Shown here: piece by piece, positions 1 to 5,684 of the stretch
How positions within the stretch are numbered: position 1 is the stretch's first letter
Layout: each line of letters begins with the position of its first letter
NCBI GenBank assembly: GCA_007120745.1
Contig: SKNC01000026.1
Location: forward strand, 1 to 8,316
Direction: 5' to 3'
DNA: 8,316 nucleotides
DNA from: Bacillota bacterium
Lineage (GTDB): Bacteria; Bacillota; Dethiobacteria; SKNC01
The notes under the pieces: model-generated
The model's input: only the letters and a program-made list of their open reading frames with translations
Databases searched by the model: none
What the model was told of the DNA's origin: nothing
Position numbers and translations under genes: made by a program

Positions 1-71
1 GAGGACACAGGACCCCTGTCTTCAGGAACAATAATTTCATAATTCATATGCTGGTTATCCCTGGACATCAT
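1..71 (-). CDS. 5' end of an unidentified protein gene, cut by the window edge
   Basis: A minus-strand frame starts with two consecutive ATG codons (71-69 and 68-66) and stays open for 23 codons to the edge, reading MMSRDNQHMNYEII and then VPEDRGPVS. A strong Shine-Dalgarno sequence, GGAAGGGG (86-79 on the minus strand), sits 7 nt before the first ATG, which is the main reason for calling it. The gene would be divergent from the acetyltransferase at 377. The visible residues are hydrophilic and show no signal peptide or membrane segment. I do not recognise the family and 23 residues are too few to assign one. It could be a chance open stretch, but the ribosome binding site spacing argues for a real start. 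Confidence 0.42.
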   Translation of the reverse strand, partial: MMSRDNQHMNYEIIVPEDRGPVS

Positions 72-136
72 CAAAGTTCCCCTTCCAGTAAGTATTTATC
101 AATATATTTATATTTCAGCCTGAGATATCCCTTTAA

Positions 137-295
137 ATAATACAAACTAATTGTTGTGGACTTGCCTCACCTGCACTTTCAGTTTAGAGGCAGGCGGAAG
201 GGGAGACTTCTCTCTAAGAATTGATAAACGTGATTGCACTTATTTCAAGAAAAAGGATATTTATCAGTTTTGAAGGCTTTCCAAAATATTTATAG
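137..295 (+). pseudogene. Possible decayed C-terminus of a TnpB (IS200/IS605-type) protein
   Basis: One plus-strand frame reads IIQTNCCGLASPALSV (137-184), a TAG, RQAEGETSL (188-214), a TAA, and then 25 sense codons ending in ISFEGFPKYL before a TAG at 293-295. The part around NCCGLASPA and RQAEGE resembles the tail of clostridial TnpB proteins, where a zinc-ribbon/RuvC region is followed by a conserved N-A-C-G segment and a short variable end. Here the alanine before CG is cysteine and two internal stops break the frame, so it would be a relic with no intact upstream transposase. The match is from memory of the family's tail and not from an alignment. A coincidence in non-coding DNA is possible. 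Confidence 0.3.
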
Positions 296-298
296 AAT
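270..298 (+). promoter_or_regulatory. Sigma-A-type promoter for the acetyltransferase gene
   Basis: TTGAAG at 270-275 and TAGAAT at 293-298 are separated by exactly 17 nt and match the TTGACA/TATAAT consensus at 4 and 5 positions. Transcription would start near 305 and give a leader of about 70 nt ahead of the ATG at 377. The promoter lies in the end of the TnpB-like relic. No operator or riboswitch was recognised in the leader. Confidence 0.5.
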
Positions 299-376
299 AC
301 TTAACCTGAAGCGCTGCAAACATGAAGACAAATCAGATTTTATTCCCGCTGTTGTTTCAAAGGAGGTTTTCATTCT

Positions 377-838
377 ATGGCCATAACATTTCGAAAAGCG
401 CGGATGTCAGACGTGGAAATCATGGCAGCATTGATTAACGGATATGCCGACCAAAATTTGATGCTGCCCCGAACCATTCCCTTCATGTATCAAAGAATCA
501 GGGAATATACCGTGATAGAAAAAGACAACGTAATTATTGGAGTGGGAGCACTGCATGTCCTGTGGAAAGACCTGGCGGAAATCTGTTCCCTGGCTATTCA
601 CCAGGACCATTTAAAATGCGGATTGGGCAGGGAGCTGGTGGAAAGATTAACTCAGGAATGCAGGGAACTGGAGGTAGAAAAACTTTTTACCCTTACTTAC
701 CAGCCGGATTTCTTTAAGAAATGTGGATTTGTAATGATCGAAAAAGAAAAGCTGCCCCAAAAAGTATGGACAGAGTGCATAAACTGCCCGCTGTTCCCCA
801 ACTGTAACGAAGTTGCACTGATTAAGGATCCAATATAA
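377..838 (+). CDS. GNAT N-acetyltransferase, short ArgA-like (COG1246 type)
   Basis: This 153-residue single-domain GNAT protein resembles the stand-alone ArgA-like acetyltransferases, which transfer acetyl from acetyl-CoA to an amino group, with glutamate as the likely substrate in the ArgA-type members. The N-terminal strand (ITFRKARMSDV) leads into the fold. The acyl-CoA pyrophosphate loop is around residues 80-87 (KCGLGREL), and a strand plus QPDFFKKCGF (109-118) forms the usual GNAT end. A family hallmark is the tail KVWTECINCPLFPNC with cysteines at 134, 137 and 143, possibly structural. The ATG follows an excellent AAAGGAGG site (359-366). The gene stands alone, with no arginine genes beside it and a convergent neighbour downstream, so the in vivo substrate is uncertain. 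The GNAT assignment is firm. The ArgA activity is inferred. Confidence 0.85.
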   Translation: MAITFRKARMSDVEIMAALINGYADQNLMLPRTIPFMYQRIREYTVIEKDNVIIGVGALHVLWKDLAEICSLAIHQDHLKCGLGRELVERLTQECRELEVEKLFTLTYQPDFFKKCGFVMIEKEKLPQKVWTECINCPLFPNCNEVALIKDPI

Positions 839-910
839 GTATATTTACATCAATTATTGATTTTACGTGTCCGTTTTCAACAGCTTCCGGTTACAGCACT
901 CTTTCACCGG

Positions 911-2239
911 TTAAATCATGATTGCCGGATACCCTGTCTTTTCGGATATGGTCAGGAAGGATTCTCCCAGCAGGTCTTTCCCCTCCCGGTCAAAGGGCTT
1001 TTGGGGAAGAATTATAACCTGGGGCTTTGTTTCTATGTTCTCAATAACCCGGATAAAATCCGCAACCACCAGCAGTCCTGCGCTCATGATACTCCCTCCA
1101 AAAAAGTGGTTGGGCACTGCCTTTACCATCACCCTGTTTTTCCCCTGCCGGTTTTCCTTCACAAATTTTTTTATTAAGGGATAGCCCAGCTCAGAGCATA
1201 AAATTAAAGCCTGCTGGCCTTTCAGCCCCTTCAGGCGGCTTAGAAGGTCATCCATCTGGTGGGGGTCCACATCGCTGTAGATAACAAACCCGGGGGGCTC
1301 ACCTGCTCTTTTGTCCAGAGTAACCGATAGGTGCTCTTCGTTTCTTTTTATAGTCAGGGTGGGATTTTCCAGGTTTTTTGTGATGTTGAAAGCTTCCACT
1401 CTACAACTTACCTCTTTCCCCTGCACCTCCTGAATTTCGTCCCCCTTCTTCATTCCTGCCCTGTGAGCAGGGCTGTTTCGTATCACCCCTTCAACCTGGG
1501 CTTTGAAGTCACTGAGCAGGGGAGGGTCCAATATTATGGGGGTAGATATGGTTTCTTTGATTTCGCTTACAAACTGGTGCAGTTTTTCCCACAGGGAGGG
1601 TTCAAACACCAGGGATGGCGGGGCCAACCGGGTAAATCCCGGCAGAAAAACCCTGATGGTCATGGCTCCTTTATCCTCCAGTGCCTGTATCGTTTTGGCC
1701 AGGTTGTCCCATCCCAGGAGATGAGGCAGCGCCACCACACTGCCGTGGAACTTCAACCCGGAATCCCTGATTTCCTTCAGAATTCCACAGACATCACTTC
1801 CGCTGAAGTCTCCAAGGAATTCTCTTCTTCTATCCAGGGTATTGATAGAGATAACCAGTTCCAATGGCTCCAGGCTTTTTAAAAATGATAAAATATTTGG
1901 TTCCAGGAATACACCGTTGGTGGTAATTTGTATCTCTGTTTCCGAGAACCTTCGGCGGAGCTCTTTTAGAACCTCTTTGATACCGGGATAGCAGAAGGGC
2001 TCCCCTTCCACGATTCCGGTTGCAGATTCCCCAACAACAATTTTTTTATAGGGTGACAGATATGTAAAGGATTCAATAATTTCCCGGGATTTTCTTTCCG
2101 GAAGGCGGTAAGCCTTTACTTCCGGAGGATTTTGATGGTGACTGCAGAATACACATTTGAGGTTGCACCGGGAAGTAACGGGAAGAACGTTTCCTCTGCG
2201 CATTGCATGGTAAATTTGTGAAGGGGATGCAGTGACCAC
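911..2239 (-). CDS. Radical SAM protein with PDZ and DUF512-like C-terminal domain, function unknown
   Basis: This 442-residue protein has three parts. Residues 15-235 form a radical SAM domain: C25, C29 and C32 in SRCNLKCVFC give the CX3CX2C motif for a [4Fe-4S] cluster that cleaves S-adenosylmethionine, and EGEPF (78-82) stands where the family's GGEP loop lies. Residues about 243-310 look like a PDZ domain (GVIRNSPAHRAGMKKGDEI, a typical carboxylate-binding loop region and helix). Residues about 312-442 resemble the C-terminal end of DUF512 proteins (VPNHFFGGS, then AGLLVVADF). No signal peptide or membrane helix is seen, so it is probably cytosolic. The GTG start abuts the murC stop codon (TAAGTG), with an AAGGTG site 9 nt upstream inside murC, so it is probably co-transcribed and translationally coupled. 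The substrate is unknown, and the murC linkage alone does not prove a cell-wall role. Confidence 0.88.
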   Translation of the reverse strand: MVTASPSQIYHAMRRGNVLPVTSRCNLKCVFCSHHQNPPEVKAYRLPERKSREIIESFTYLSPYKKIVVGESATGIVEGEPFCYPGIKEVLKELRRRFSETEIQITTNGVFLEPNILSFLKSLEPLELVISINTLDRRREFLGDFSGSDVCGILKEIRDSGLKFHGSVVALPHLLGWDNLAKTIQALEDKGAMTIRVFLPGFTRLAPPSLVFEPSLWEKLHQFVSEIKETISTPIILDPPLLSDFKAQVEGVIRNSPAHRAGMKKGDEIQEVQGKEVSCRVEAFNITKNLENPTLTIKRNEEHLSVTLDKRAGEPPGFVIYSDVDPHQMDDLLSRLKGLKGQQALILCSELGYPLIKKFVKENRQGKNRVMVKAVPNHFFGGSIMSAGLLVVADFIRVIENIETKPQVIILPQKPFDREGKDLLGESFLTISEKTGYPAIMI

Positions 2240-3616
2240 TTACATTTTCACCTTCTCCATCTTTGCAGCAAGGCTGTAGGCGGTTTTCCAGATATCTCCC
2301 GCCCCCATGGTTATAATTAGGTCCCCGGGCCGGGAGTGCTGCAGCAGATATTTTTCCGCTTCTTCCACTTCCAAAAGGAGCACTCCTACTTTTTCTTGTT
2401 CCCTGATTTTTTCAGCTAAAACTTCGCTGCTGATTCCCTCCATGGGCTGCTCCCCGGCGGAATAGATGGGGGTTAAGATAATTACATCCGCCTCTTTAAA
2501 ACAGGTTACAAAGTCCTCGAAAAGATAATAGGTTCTGGAATACCGGTGGGGCTGAAATACGGCAATTACCCTCCGGTCCCCAGTTTGTTTCGCCGCCTTT
2601 ATGGTAGCCCTTATTTCTGTAGGATGGTGAGCATAATCGTCCACCACAGTAATTCCGTTCACTTCACCCACAATTTGGTACCTCCGTTTGGCTCCTTGAA
2701 ACTTCTTCATAATATCCTGAATATCACTAAATTCCATGCCCAGTTCCCGGGCAGCAGCCACAGCAGCCAGGGCATTGTATATATTATGTTCTCCCGGAAC
2801 CCGCAGTTCCAGCTCTCCTAACTTTTTATCTTTTTCGTATACGGAAAAGGTGGAACCCTCCCGATTGTAGGAAATGTCCCTGACCCGGTAGTCGCAGTAA
2901 TCCTCCAGCCCATAGGTAATACAGTTCTGGCTGCAGCTGCCCATCAATTCTTTTAAATAGGGGTCATCTCCACAAATTATCGCGGTCCCGCCTTCTTTTA
3001 AATTTTTTATAAACATCTCATAGGTTTCGATAATGCGTTCAAAGCTTCCTCCGTAATGCTCCAAATGGTCCGCTTCCACATTGGTGATCACGGCCAGTGA
3101 AGGTTTATATCGGAGGAAAGAATGATCGCTTTCACAGGCCTCAGCCACCAGGTAATCACTTTTCCCCAACCGGGCATTGCCGTCAAAATCACTTAACTCT
3201 CCCCCGATGACCGCCGTGGGATCCAGGCCGCCCTTTTCTAAAACCAGGGAAACCATGGCAGTGGTAGTAGTTTTTCCGTGGGTCCCGGCAATGGCAATAC
3301 CATAACGGCTGTTTATCAGGTATGCCAAAAGCTCTGAACGATGCCAAAGGGGTATGTTTTTCTCCCTGGCAGCCAGTATCTCCGGGTTCGTTAAAGGAAT
3401 GGCCGTGGAATAAATCACCAGATCTGCACCGAATACATTACGAAAATCATGTTCATAAAAAAGCCGGGCTCCCATTTCCTCTAGCTTTTGAGTTATACCA
3501 GATTTATTTAAGTCGGAACCGCTTACCTGATAGCCCAACTGTATGAGGATTTTTGCCAGGGCACTCATTCCATAGCCGCCGATTCCTACAAAATGAATCT
3601 TTTTGTAATCTTTCAT
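2240..3616 (-). CDS. murC: UDP-N-acetylmuramate--L-alanine ligase
   Basis: MurC adds L-alanine to UDP-N-acetylmuramic acid using ATP, the first amino-acid step of the peptidoglycan stem peptide, in the cytoplasm. The 458 residues match the family's usual length. Seen in order: the N-terminal UDP-binding Rossmann segment (IHFVGIGGYGMSALA, 7-21), the ATP-binding loop GTHGKTTTT (111-119), the central-domain stretch EACESDHSF (159-167), NVEADHLEHYG (179-189) with metal and substrate residues, GEHNIYNALAA (275-285), and the C-terminal DDYAHHPTEI (326-335) and QPHRYSRT (355-362). The ATG has an AAAGGAATG site about 6 nt upstream. No other mur or division gene is in the window, so it is detached from the usual dcw cluster. 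A long AT-rich leader with DnaA boxes lies upstream and a radical SAM gene follows without a gap. Confidence 0.98.
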   Translation of the reverse strand: MKDYKKIHFVGIGGYGMSALAKILIQLGYQVSGSDLNKSGITQKLEEMGARLFYEHDFRNVFGADLVIYSTAIPLTNPEILAAREKNIPLWHRSELLAYLINSRYGIAIAGTHGKTTTTAMVSLVLEKGGLDPTAVIGGELSDFDGNARLGKSDYLVAEACESDHSFLRYKPSLAVITNVEADHLEHYGGSFERIIETYEMFIKNLKEGGTAIICGDDPYLKELMGSCSQNCITYGLEDYCDYRVRDISYNREGSTFSVYEKDKKLGELELRVPGEHNIYNALAAVAAARELGMEFSDIQDIMKKFQGAKRRYQIVGEVNGITVVDDYAHHPTEIRATIKAAKQTGDRRVIAVFQPHRYSRTYYLFEDFVTCFKEADVIILTPIYSAGEQPMEGISSEVLAEKIREQEKVGVLLLEVEEAEKYLLQHSRPGDLIITMGAGDIWKTAYSLAAKMEKVKM

Positions 3617-3908
3617 GGTTTCATTCCTTTCAAAAACAGGTTAATCATTCCGTGTAAATTAAGTACCTGCAATCACAACTCCTTTTATTCTTATGAAAAA
3701 ATAATTATTAACATACCGGAAGTTTTTATTTACCAACCATCCGGAAGATAATTTTTTGTTGTTTTTAAGTACCTGATGATACCCCTGTTTTGCAGAATCA
3801 TTCTTGTTTTTTAAATAAATACATTTTGGTTTTATGTAAAAAAGAAATATGAAATATTTTGTTGAATTTCGTATCTTATAAGCCTCACTTAACAATAACC
3901 AAAGAAAG
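3617..3908 (-). other. AT-rich non-coding leader upstream of murC with short repeats
   Basis: No convincing gene is present. Besides the murC ribosome binding site, the stretch holds an 11-bp direct repeat, TTAAGTACCTG on the plus strand (3659-3669 and 3765-3775), the 7-mer CCGGAAG twice (3716-3722 and 3741-3747), and a long-range inverted pair, CAAAAACAGG (3631-3640) with CCTGTTTTG (3784-3792), one arm of which ends just before the murC ribosome binding site. A weak -10 candidate for murC on the minus strand is TATAAG (3880-3875), with only a poor -35 (TTTGGT, 17 nt upstream). If it is used, murC has a leader of about 250 nt. No known riboswitch class or T-box was recognised. Confidence 0.4.
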
Positions 3909-3989
3909 TAATCCACACAATTCACAGAGTTATCCACAGATATATGTGCAGTCTTTTAGGGTTTCTCATTCATATCCACATTATCCACA
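3909..3989 (+). promoter_or_regulatory. Cluster of four DnaA-box-like 9-mers
   Basis: Two perfect DnaA boxes, TTATCCACA (3930-3938 and 3981-3989), are joined by two one-mismatch copies, TAATCCACA (3909-3917) and ATATCCACA (3972-3980). All lie on the plus strand. Starts are 21, 42 and 9 bp apart, so the first three lie on about the same face of the helix. Very AT-rich DNA follows on the murC side. DnaA binds such boxes at origins, at titration sites and at promoters it controls. No dnaA, dnaN, gyrB or rpmH is in the window, so a chromosomal oriC is not supported by context. Regulation of murC or DnaA titration is an inference. Confidence 0.6.
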
Positions 3990-4062
3990 CAAGAGTAACA
4001 TAATTAATTTGCAAATATATACATTATTTCTGTTCAATCGTGGTATTTATTGTAAGCATCCC
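3990..4062. other. AT-rich spacer downstream of tsaD
   Basis: The spacer between the DnaA boxes and the tsaD stop is AT-rich and holds no gene. A perfect 6-bp stem, TGTAAG/CTTACA with a 5-nt loop (4051-4067), overlaps the tsaD stop codon, but no T-tract follows on either strand. It is therefore at best a weak or processing-type end for the tsaD transcript. Confidence 0.3.
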
Positions 4063-5100
4063 TTACATATTGTCGGATTTGGAAGATAGCTGAAGGCCGG
4101 GAACAGCGTTCAAATCCAGGGCCGCGAAATCCTTTCGAAGATACTGGTAGTACCCGGCACAGGCAATCATAGCCGCATTATCGGTACAGAGTTCCAGAGG
4201 AGGGTAATACAGCGTAAGGCCCTCCTCCAAAGCCCTTCGGGACAGGCATGAGCGAAGGGCCCGGTTTGCCGCAACGCCGCCGGAAAGGGCAATGTTATTG
4301 ACCTTTTTTCTTTCGGCAGCCCGAACAAGCTTTTCTACCAGAACCTCCACTACTGCCTGTTGAAAGCTGGCCGACAGGTTTTCAACATGAATCTCTTCTT
4401 TTTTCTGCATCTTCCGGTTAACATAATTCAGAACGGAAGATTTCAAACCGCTGAAGCTAAAGTCAAGGCTCTCTTCCTCCAGGTAAGCCCTGGGAAAGGA
4501 TATGGCTTGAGAATCCCCTTCTGAAGAAAGCCGGTCAATAACAGGCCCTCCGGGATAACCCAAATCCAGAGCCCGGGCTACTTTGTCGAATACTTCCCCG
4601 GCAGCATCATCCCGGGTTCTGCCCAATACTTCAAAGCTTCCGTGTTCCTGGATATAAACCAGGTTGGTATGCCCCCCGGAAACAATCAGGGCTGCCAGGG
4701 GCAGTTCTATGTCCTTATGCGCCAGAAAGTTAGCGTACAGGTGGCCTTCTATGTGATTCACGGCAATCAGGGGCAGCCCGCAGGAATAGGAAAGTGCCTT
4801 GGCAGTGGAAACACCAATAAGCAGCGCACCCACCAGCCCTGGTCCATAAGTCACCGCCACTGCCGATAAATCATCAAATTCTAAACCGGCTTCCCGAAGT
4901 GTCTCCTCCACCAGAAGATTTACCGCCTCCAGATGGCGGCGGGAGGCTATTTCCGGCACCACGCCTCCAAACCTCTGATGAAAATCCGACTGGGAAGAAA
5001 TCAGGCTGCTCAATATTTTTTTCCCCCCTGAAACCACCGCCACTGCAGTATCATCGCAGGAGGTCTCTATTCCCATGATTATGATTTCCCGTTCATTCAT
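4063..5100 (-). CDS. tsaD: tRNA N6-adenosine threonylcarbamoyltransferase subunit TsaD
   Basis: TsaD (formerly Gcp/YgjD) transfers the threonylcarbamoyl group from threonylcarbamoyl-AMP to A37 of ANN-decoding tRNAs, giving t6A, in complex with TsaB and TsaE. The 345-residue length is standard. Visible motifs are GIETSCDDTAVAVV (10-23), GGVVPEIASRRH (45-56), GPGLVGALLIG (86-96), the metal-binding HIEGH (H116 and H120), VSGGHT (140-145), the nucleotide-binding DLGYPGGP (179-186), SGGVAANRALR (273-283) and CTDNAAMIA with the ligand D307. The ATG at 5100 has GGAGAGGG 4 nt upstream. A second in-frame ATG lies at codon 9, and the protein could begin there at MGIETS. The gene lies after rimI in the same direction, separated by a 148-bp repeat-filled gap that could uncouple its expression from the genes upstream. 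Confidence 0.97.
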   Translation of the reverse strand: MNEREIIIMGIETSCDDTAVAVVSGGKKILSSLISSQSDFHQRFGGVVPEIASRRHLEAVNLLVEETLREAGLEFDDLSAVAVTYGPGLVGALLIGVSTAKALSYSCGLPLIAVNHIEGHLYANFLAHKDIELPLAALIVSGGHTNLVYIQEHGSFEVLGRTRDDAAGEVFDKVARALDLGYPGGPVIDRLSSEGDSQAISFPRAYLEEESLDFSFSGLKSSVLNYVNRKMQKKEEIHVENLSASFQQAVVEVLVEKLVRAAERKKVNNIALSGGVAANRALRSCLSRRALEEGLTLYYPPLELCTDNAAMIACAGYYQYLRKDFAALDLNAVPGLQLSSKSDNM

Positions 5101-5117
5101 ATTTCCCTCTCCATCCC

Positions 5118-5147
5118 TAAGACAGGGGGGACGGTTCTCTTGTCTTG
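5118..5147. repeat. REP-like palindromic repeat, unit 1
   Basis: The unit is TAAGACAG, a 14-bp core of five G followed by ACGGTTCTC (5126-5139), then TTGTCTTG. The flanks are near inverted repeats of each other (AAGACA/TGTCTT). The core is the reverse complement, with one extra G, of the core in the second unit at 5217. The GGGGACGGTTCTC core resembles intergenic palindromic repeats I recall from clostridial genomes, where such elements are sometimes linked to REP-associated tyrosine transposases. No transposase is present here. Confidence 0.65.
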
Positions 5148-5181
5148 TTTTAATGATAGTCTTTCAAAAAGGTCAGGCTCA
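5148..5181 (-). pseudogene. Duplicated 3' tail of rimI (non-coding copy)
   Basis: These bases repeat the last ten codons and stop of rimI (5247-5280) almost perfectly. The only visible difference is one T fewer in the T-run beyond the stop codon. The copy starts right after repeat unit 1 and has no start codon or reading frame of its own. It shows that a 64-bp block (repeat unit plus rimI tail) exists twice, at 5118-5181 and 5217-5280, about 99 bp apart. Confidence 0.8.
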
Positions 5182-5216
5182 GAGAACCGTCCCCTTGTCT
5201 TCTTGCCCTTGTCTTG
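5182..5216. repeat. Partial repeat unit between the two duplicated blocks
   Basis: It begins with the 13-bp core GAGAACCGTCCCC (5182-5194) followed by TTGTCTT, then CTTG and a further CCCTTGTCTTG (5206-5216). The core and its right flank pair with unit 1 (5119-5139), giving a stem of about 20 bp with the duplicated rimI tail as a 42-nt loop. In rimI-tsaD mRNA this could form a stable hairpin. Confidence 0.6.
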
Positions 5217-5245
5217 TAAGACAGGAGAACCGTCCCCTTGTCTTG
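5217..5245. repeat. REP-like palindromic repeat, unit 2 (core inverted relative to unit 1)
   Basis: It has the same outer flanks as unit 1 (TAAGACAG at 5217-5224 and TTGTCTTG at 5238-5245), but the core between them is GAGAACCGTCCCC (5225-5237), the reverse complement of unit 1's core. It ends at the rimI stop codon region, so the repeat directly follows rimI on the minus strand and could act as a transcript-end or mRNA-stability hairpin. Confidence 0.65.
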
Positions 5246-5248
5246 TTT

Positions 5249-5680
5249 TTAATGATAGTCTTTCAAAAAGGTCAGGCTCATCAACAGGGCATCTTCATCT
5301 TCGTAATAGTTCTTTTTTATACCCACCGGGTTAAATCCCATTTTTTTATACATCTGCAGGGCGGCCTGGTTGGTGGTTCTTACCTCCAGGGTTATCCTCT
5401 TCACCCCTTTAGCTCGGGACTTTTCCAGCAGAGCCTTGAGGATTATGGTTCCGTTTCCTTTTTGTCGAAAAATGGGGGCAACGGCAATATTAGTTATATG
5501 GGAGTACTGATAAAAATTCCACATTCCTCCGTATCCAATCACACAATTGTCATTTTTTAAAACCACGTAATCTGCGTATTCATTATCCTTCAGTTCGTTT
5601 AAGAAGAGGAAAAATGACCAGGGTTTATGGTAGGACTGACGTTCAATGGCCACTACTTCAAATAGATCCTTCAGTCCCAT
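5249..5680 (-). CDS. rimI: Ribosomal protein N-alpha-acetyltransferase RimI-like (GNAT)
   Basis: This GNAT protein matches RimI, which acetylates the N-terminal residue of ribosomal protein S18 and sometimes other proteins with acetyl-CoA. Seen from the ATG at 5680 (143 residues): ERQSYHKPWS (13-22), the typical substrate-side helix start; GYGGMW (49-54); ITNIAVAPIFRQKGNGT (62-78) with the acetyl-CoA loop QKGNGT; and LEVRTTNQAALQMYKKMGF (98-116), the RimI signature with the catalytic-region E99 and Y111. The ATG has no good ribosome binding site and the first beta-strand seems missing. Upstream in the same frame the sequence reads LNLEPM and, further up, an AAGGAG site (5725-5720) precedes possible CTG starts (5710 or 5707) inside tsaB. 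The true protein is therefore probably about 10 residues longer. The neighbours tsaB and tsaD are customary. Confidence 0.93.
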   Translation of the reverse strand: MGLKDLFEVVAIERQSYHKPWSFFLFLNELKDNEYADYVVLKNDNCVIGYGGMWNFYQYSHITNIAVAPIFRQKGNGTIILKALLEKSRAKGVKRITLEVRTTNQAALQMYKKMGFNPVGIKKNYYEDEDALLMSLTFLKDYH

Positions 5681-5684
5681 GGGC

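Noticed and set aside
1..23. Imperfect hairpin ACAGG/CCTGT resembling the REP-like repeat at 5118
   Set aside because: Only five base pairs match and the core GGGACGGTTCTC is absent. The bases are better explained as codons of the left-edge gene.
849..910. Inverted repeats ATCAAT/ATTGAT (849-861) and CCGGT/ACCGG (887-910) as a bidirectional terminator between convergent genes
   Set aside because: The first has a 1-nt loop and an all-AT-type weak stem with only four T after it. The second has five base pairs, a 14-nt loop and no T-tract.
3659..3937. Minus-strand 92-codon frame starting with GTG in the tsaD-murC gap
   Set aside because: Its start lies in a DnaA box, the composition is AT-driven (many N, K, F, Y), there is no ribosome binding site of note and no recognisable motif. 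It is more likely non-coding leader.
3900..4062. Full chromosomal oriC
   Set aside because: DnaA boxes plus AT-rich DNA fit in form, but no dnaA, dnaN, gyrB, rpmH or parAB gene is nearby and no clear unwinding-element repeats were found. It is kept only as one hypothesis under the DnaA-box finding.
5075..5560. Plus-strand frame of 161 codons across the repeat region and rimI
   Set aside because: It is antisense to rimI and runs through the REP-like repeats. The repeated peptide segments in it merely mirror the DNA repeats.
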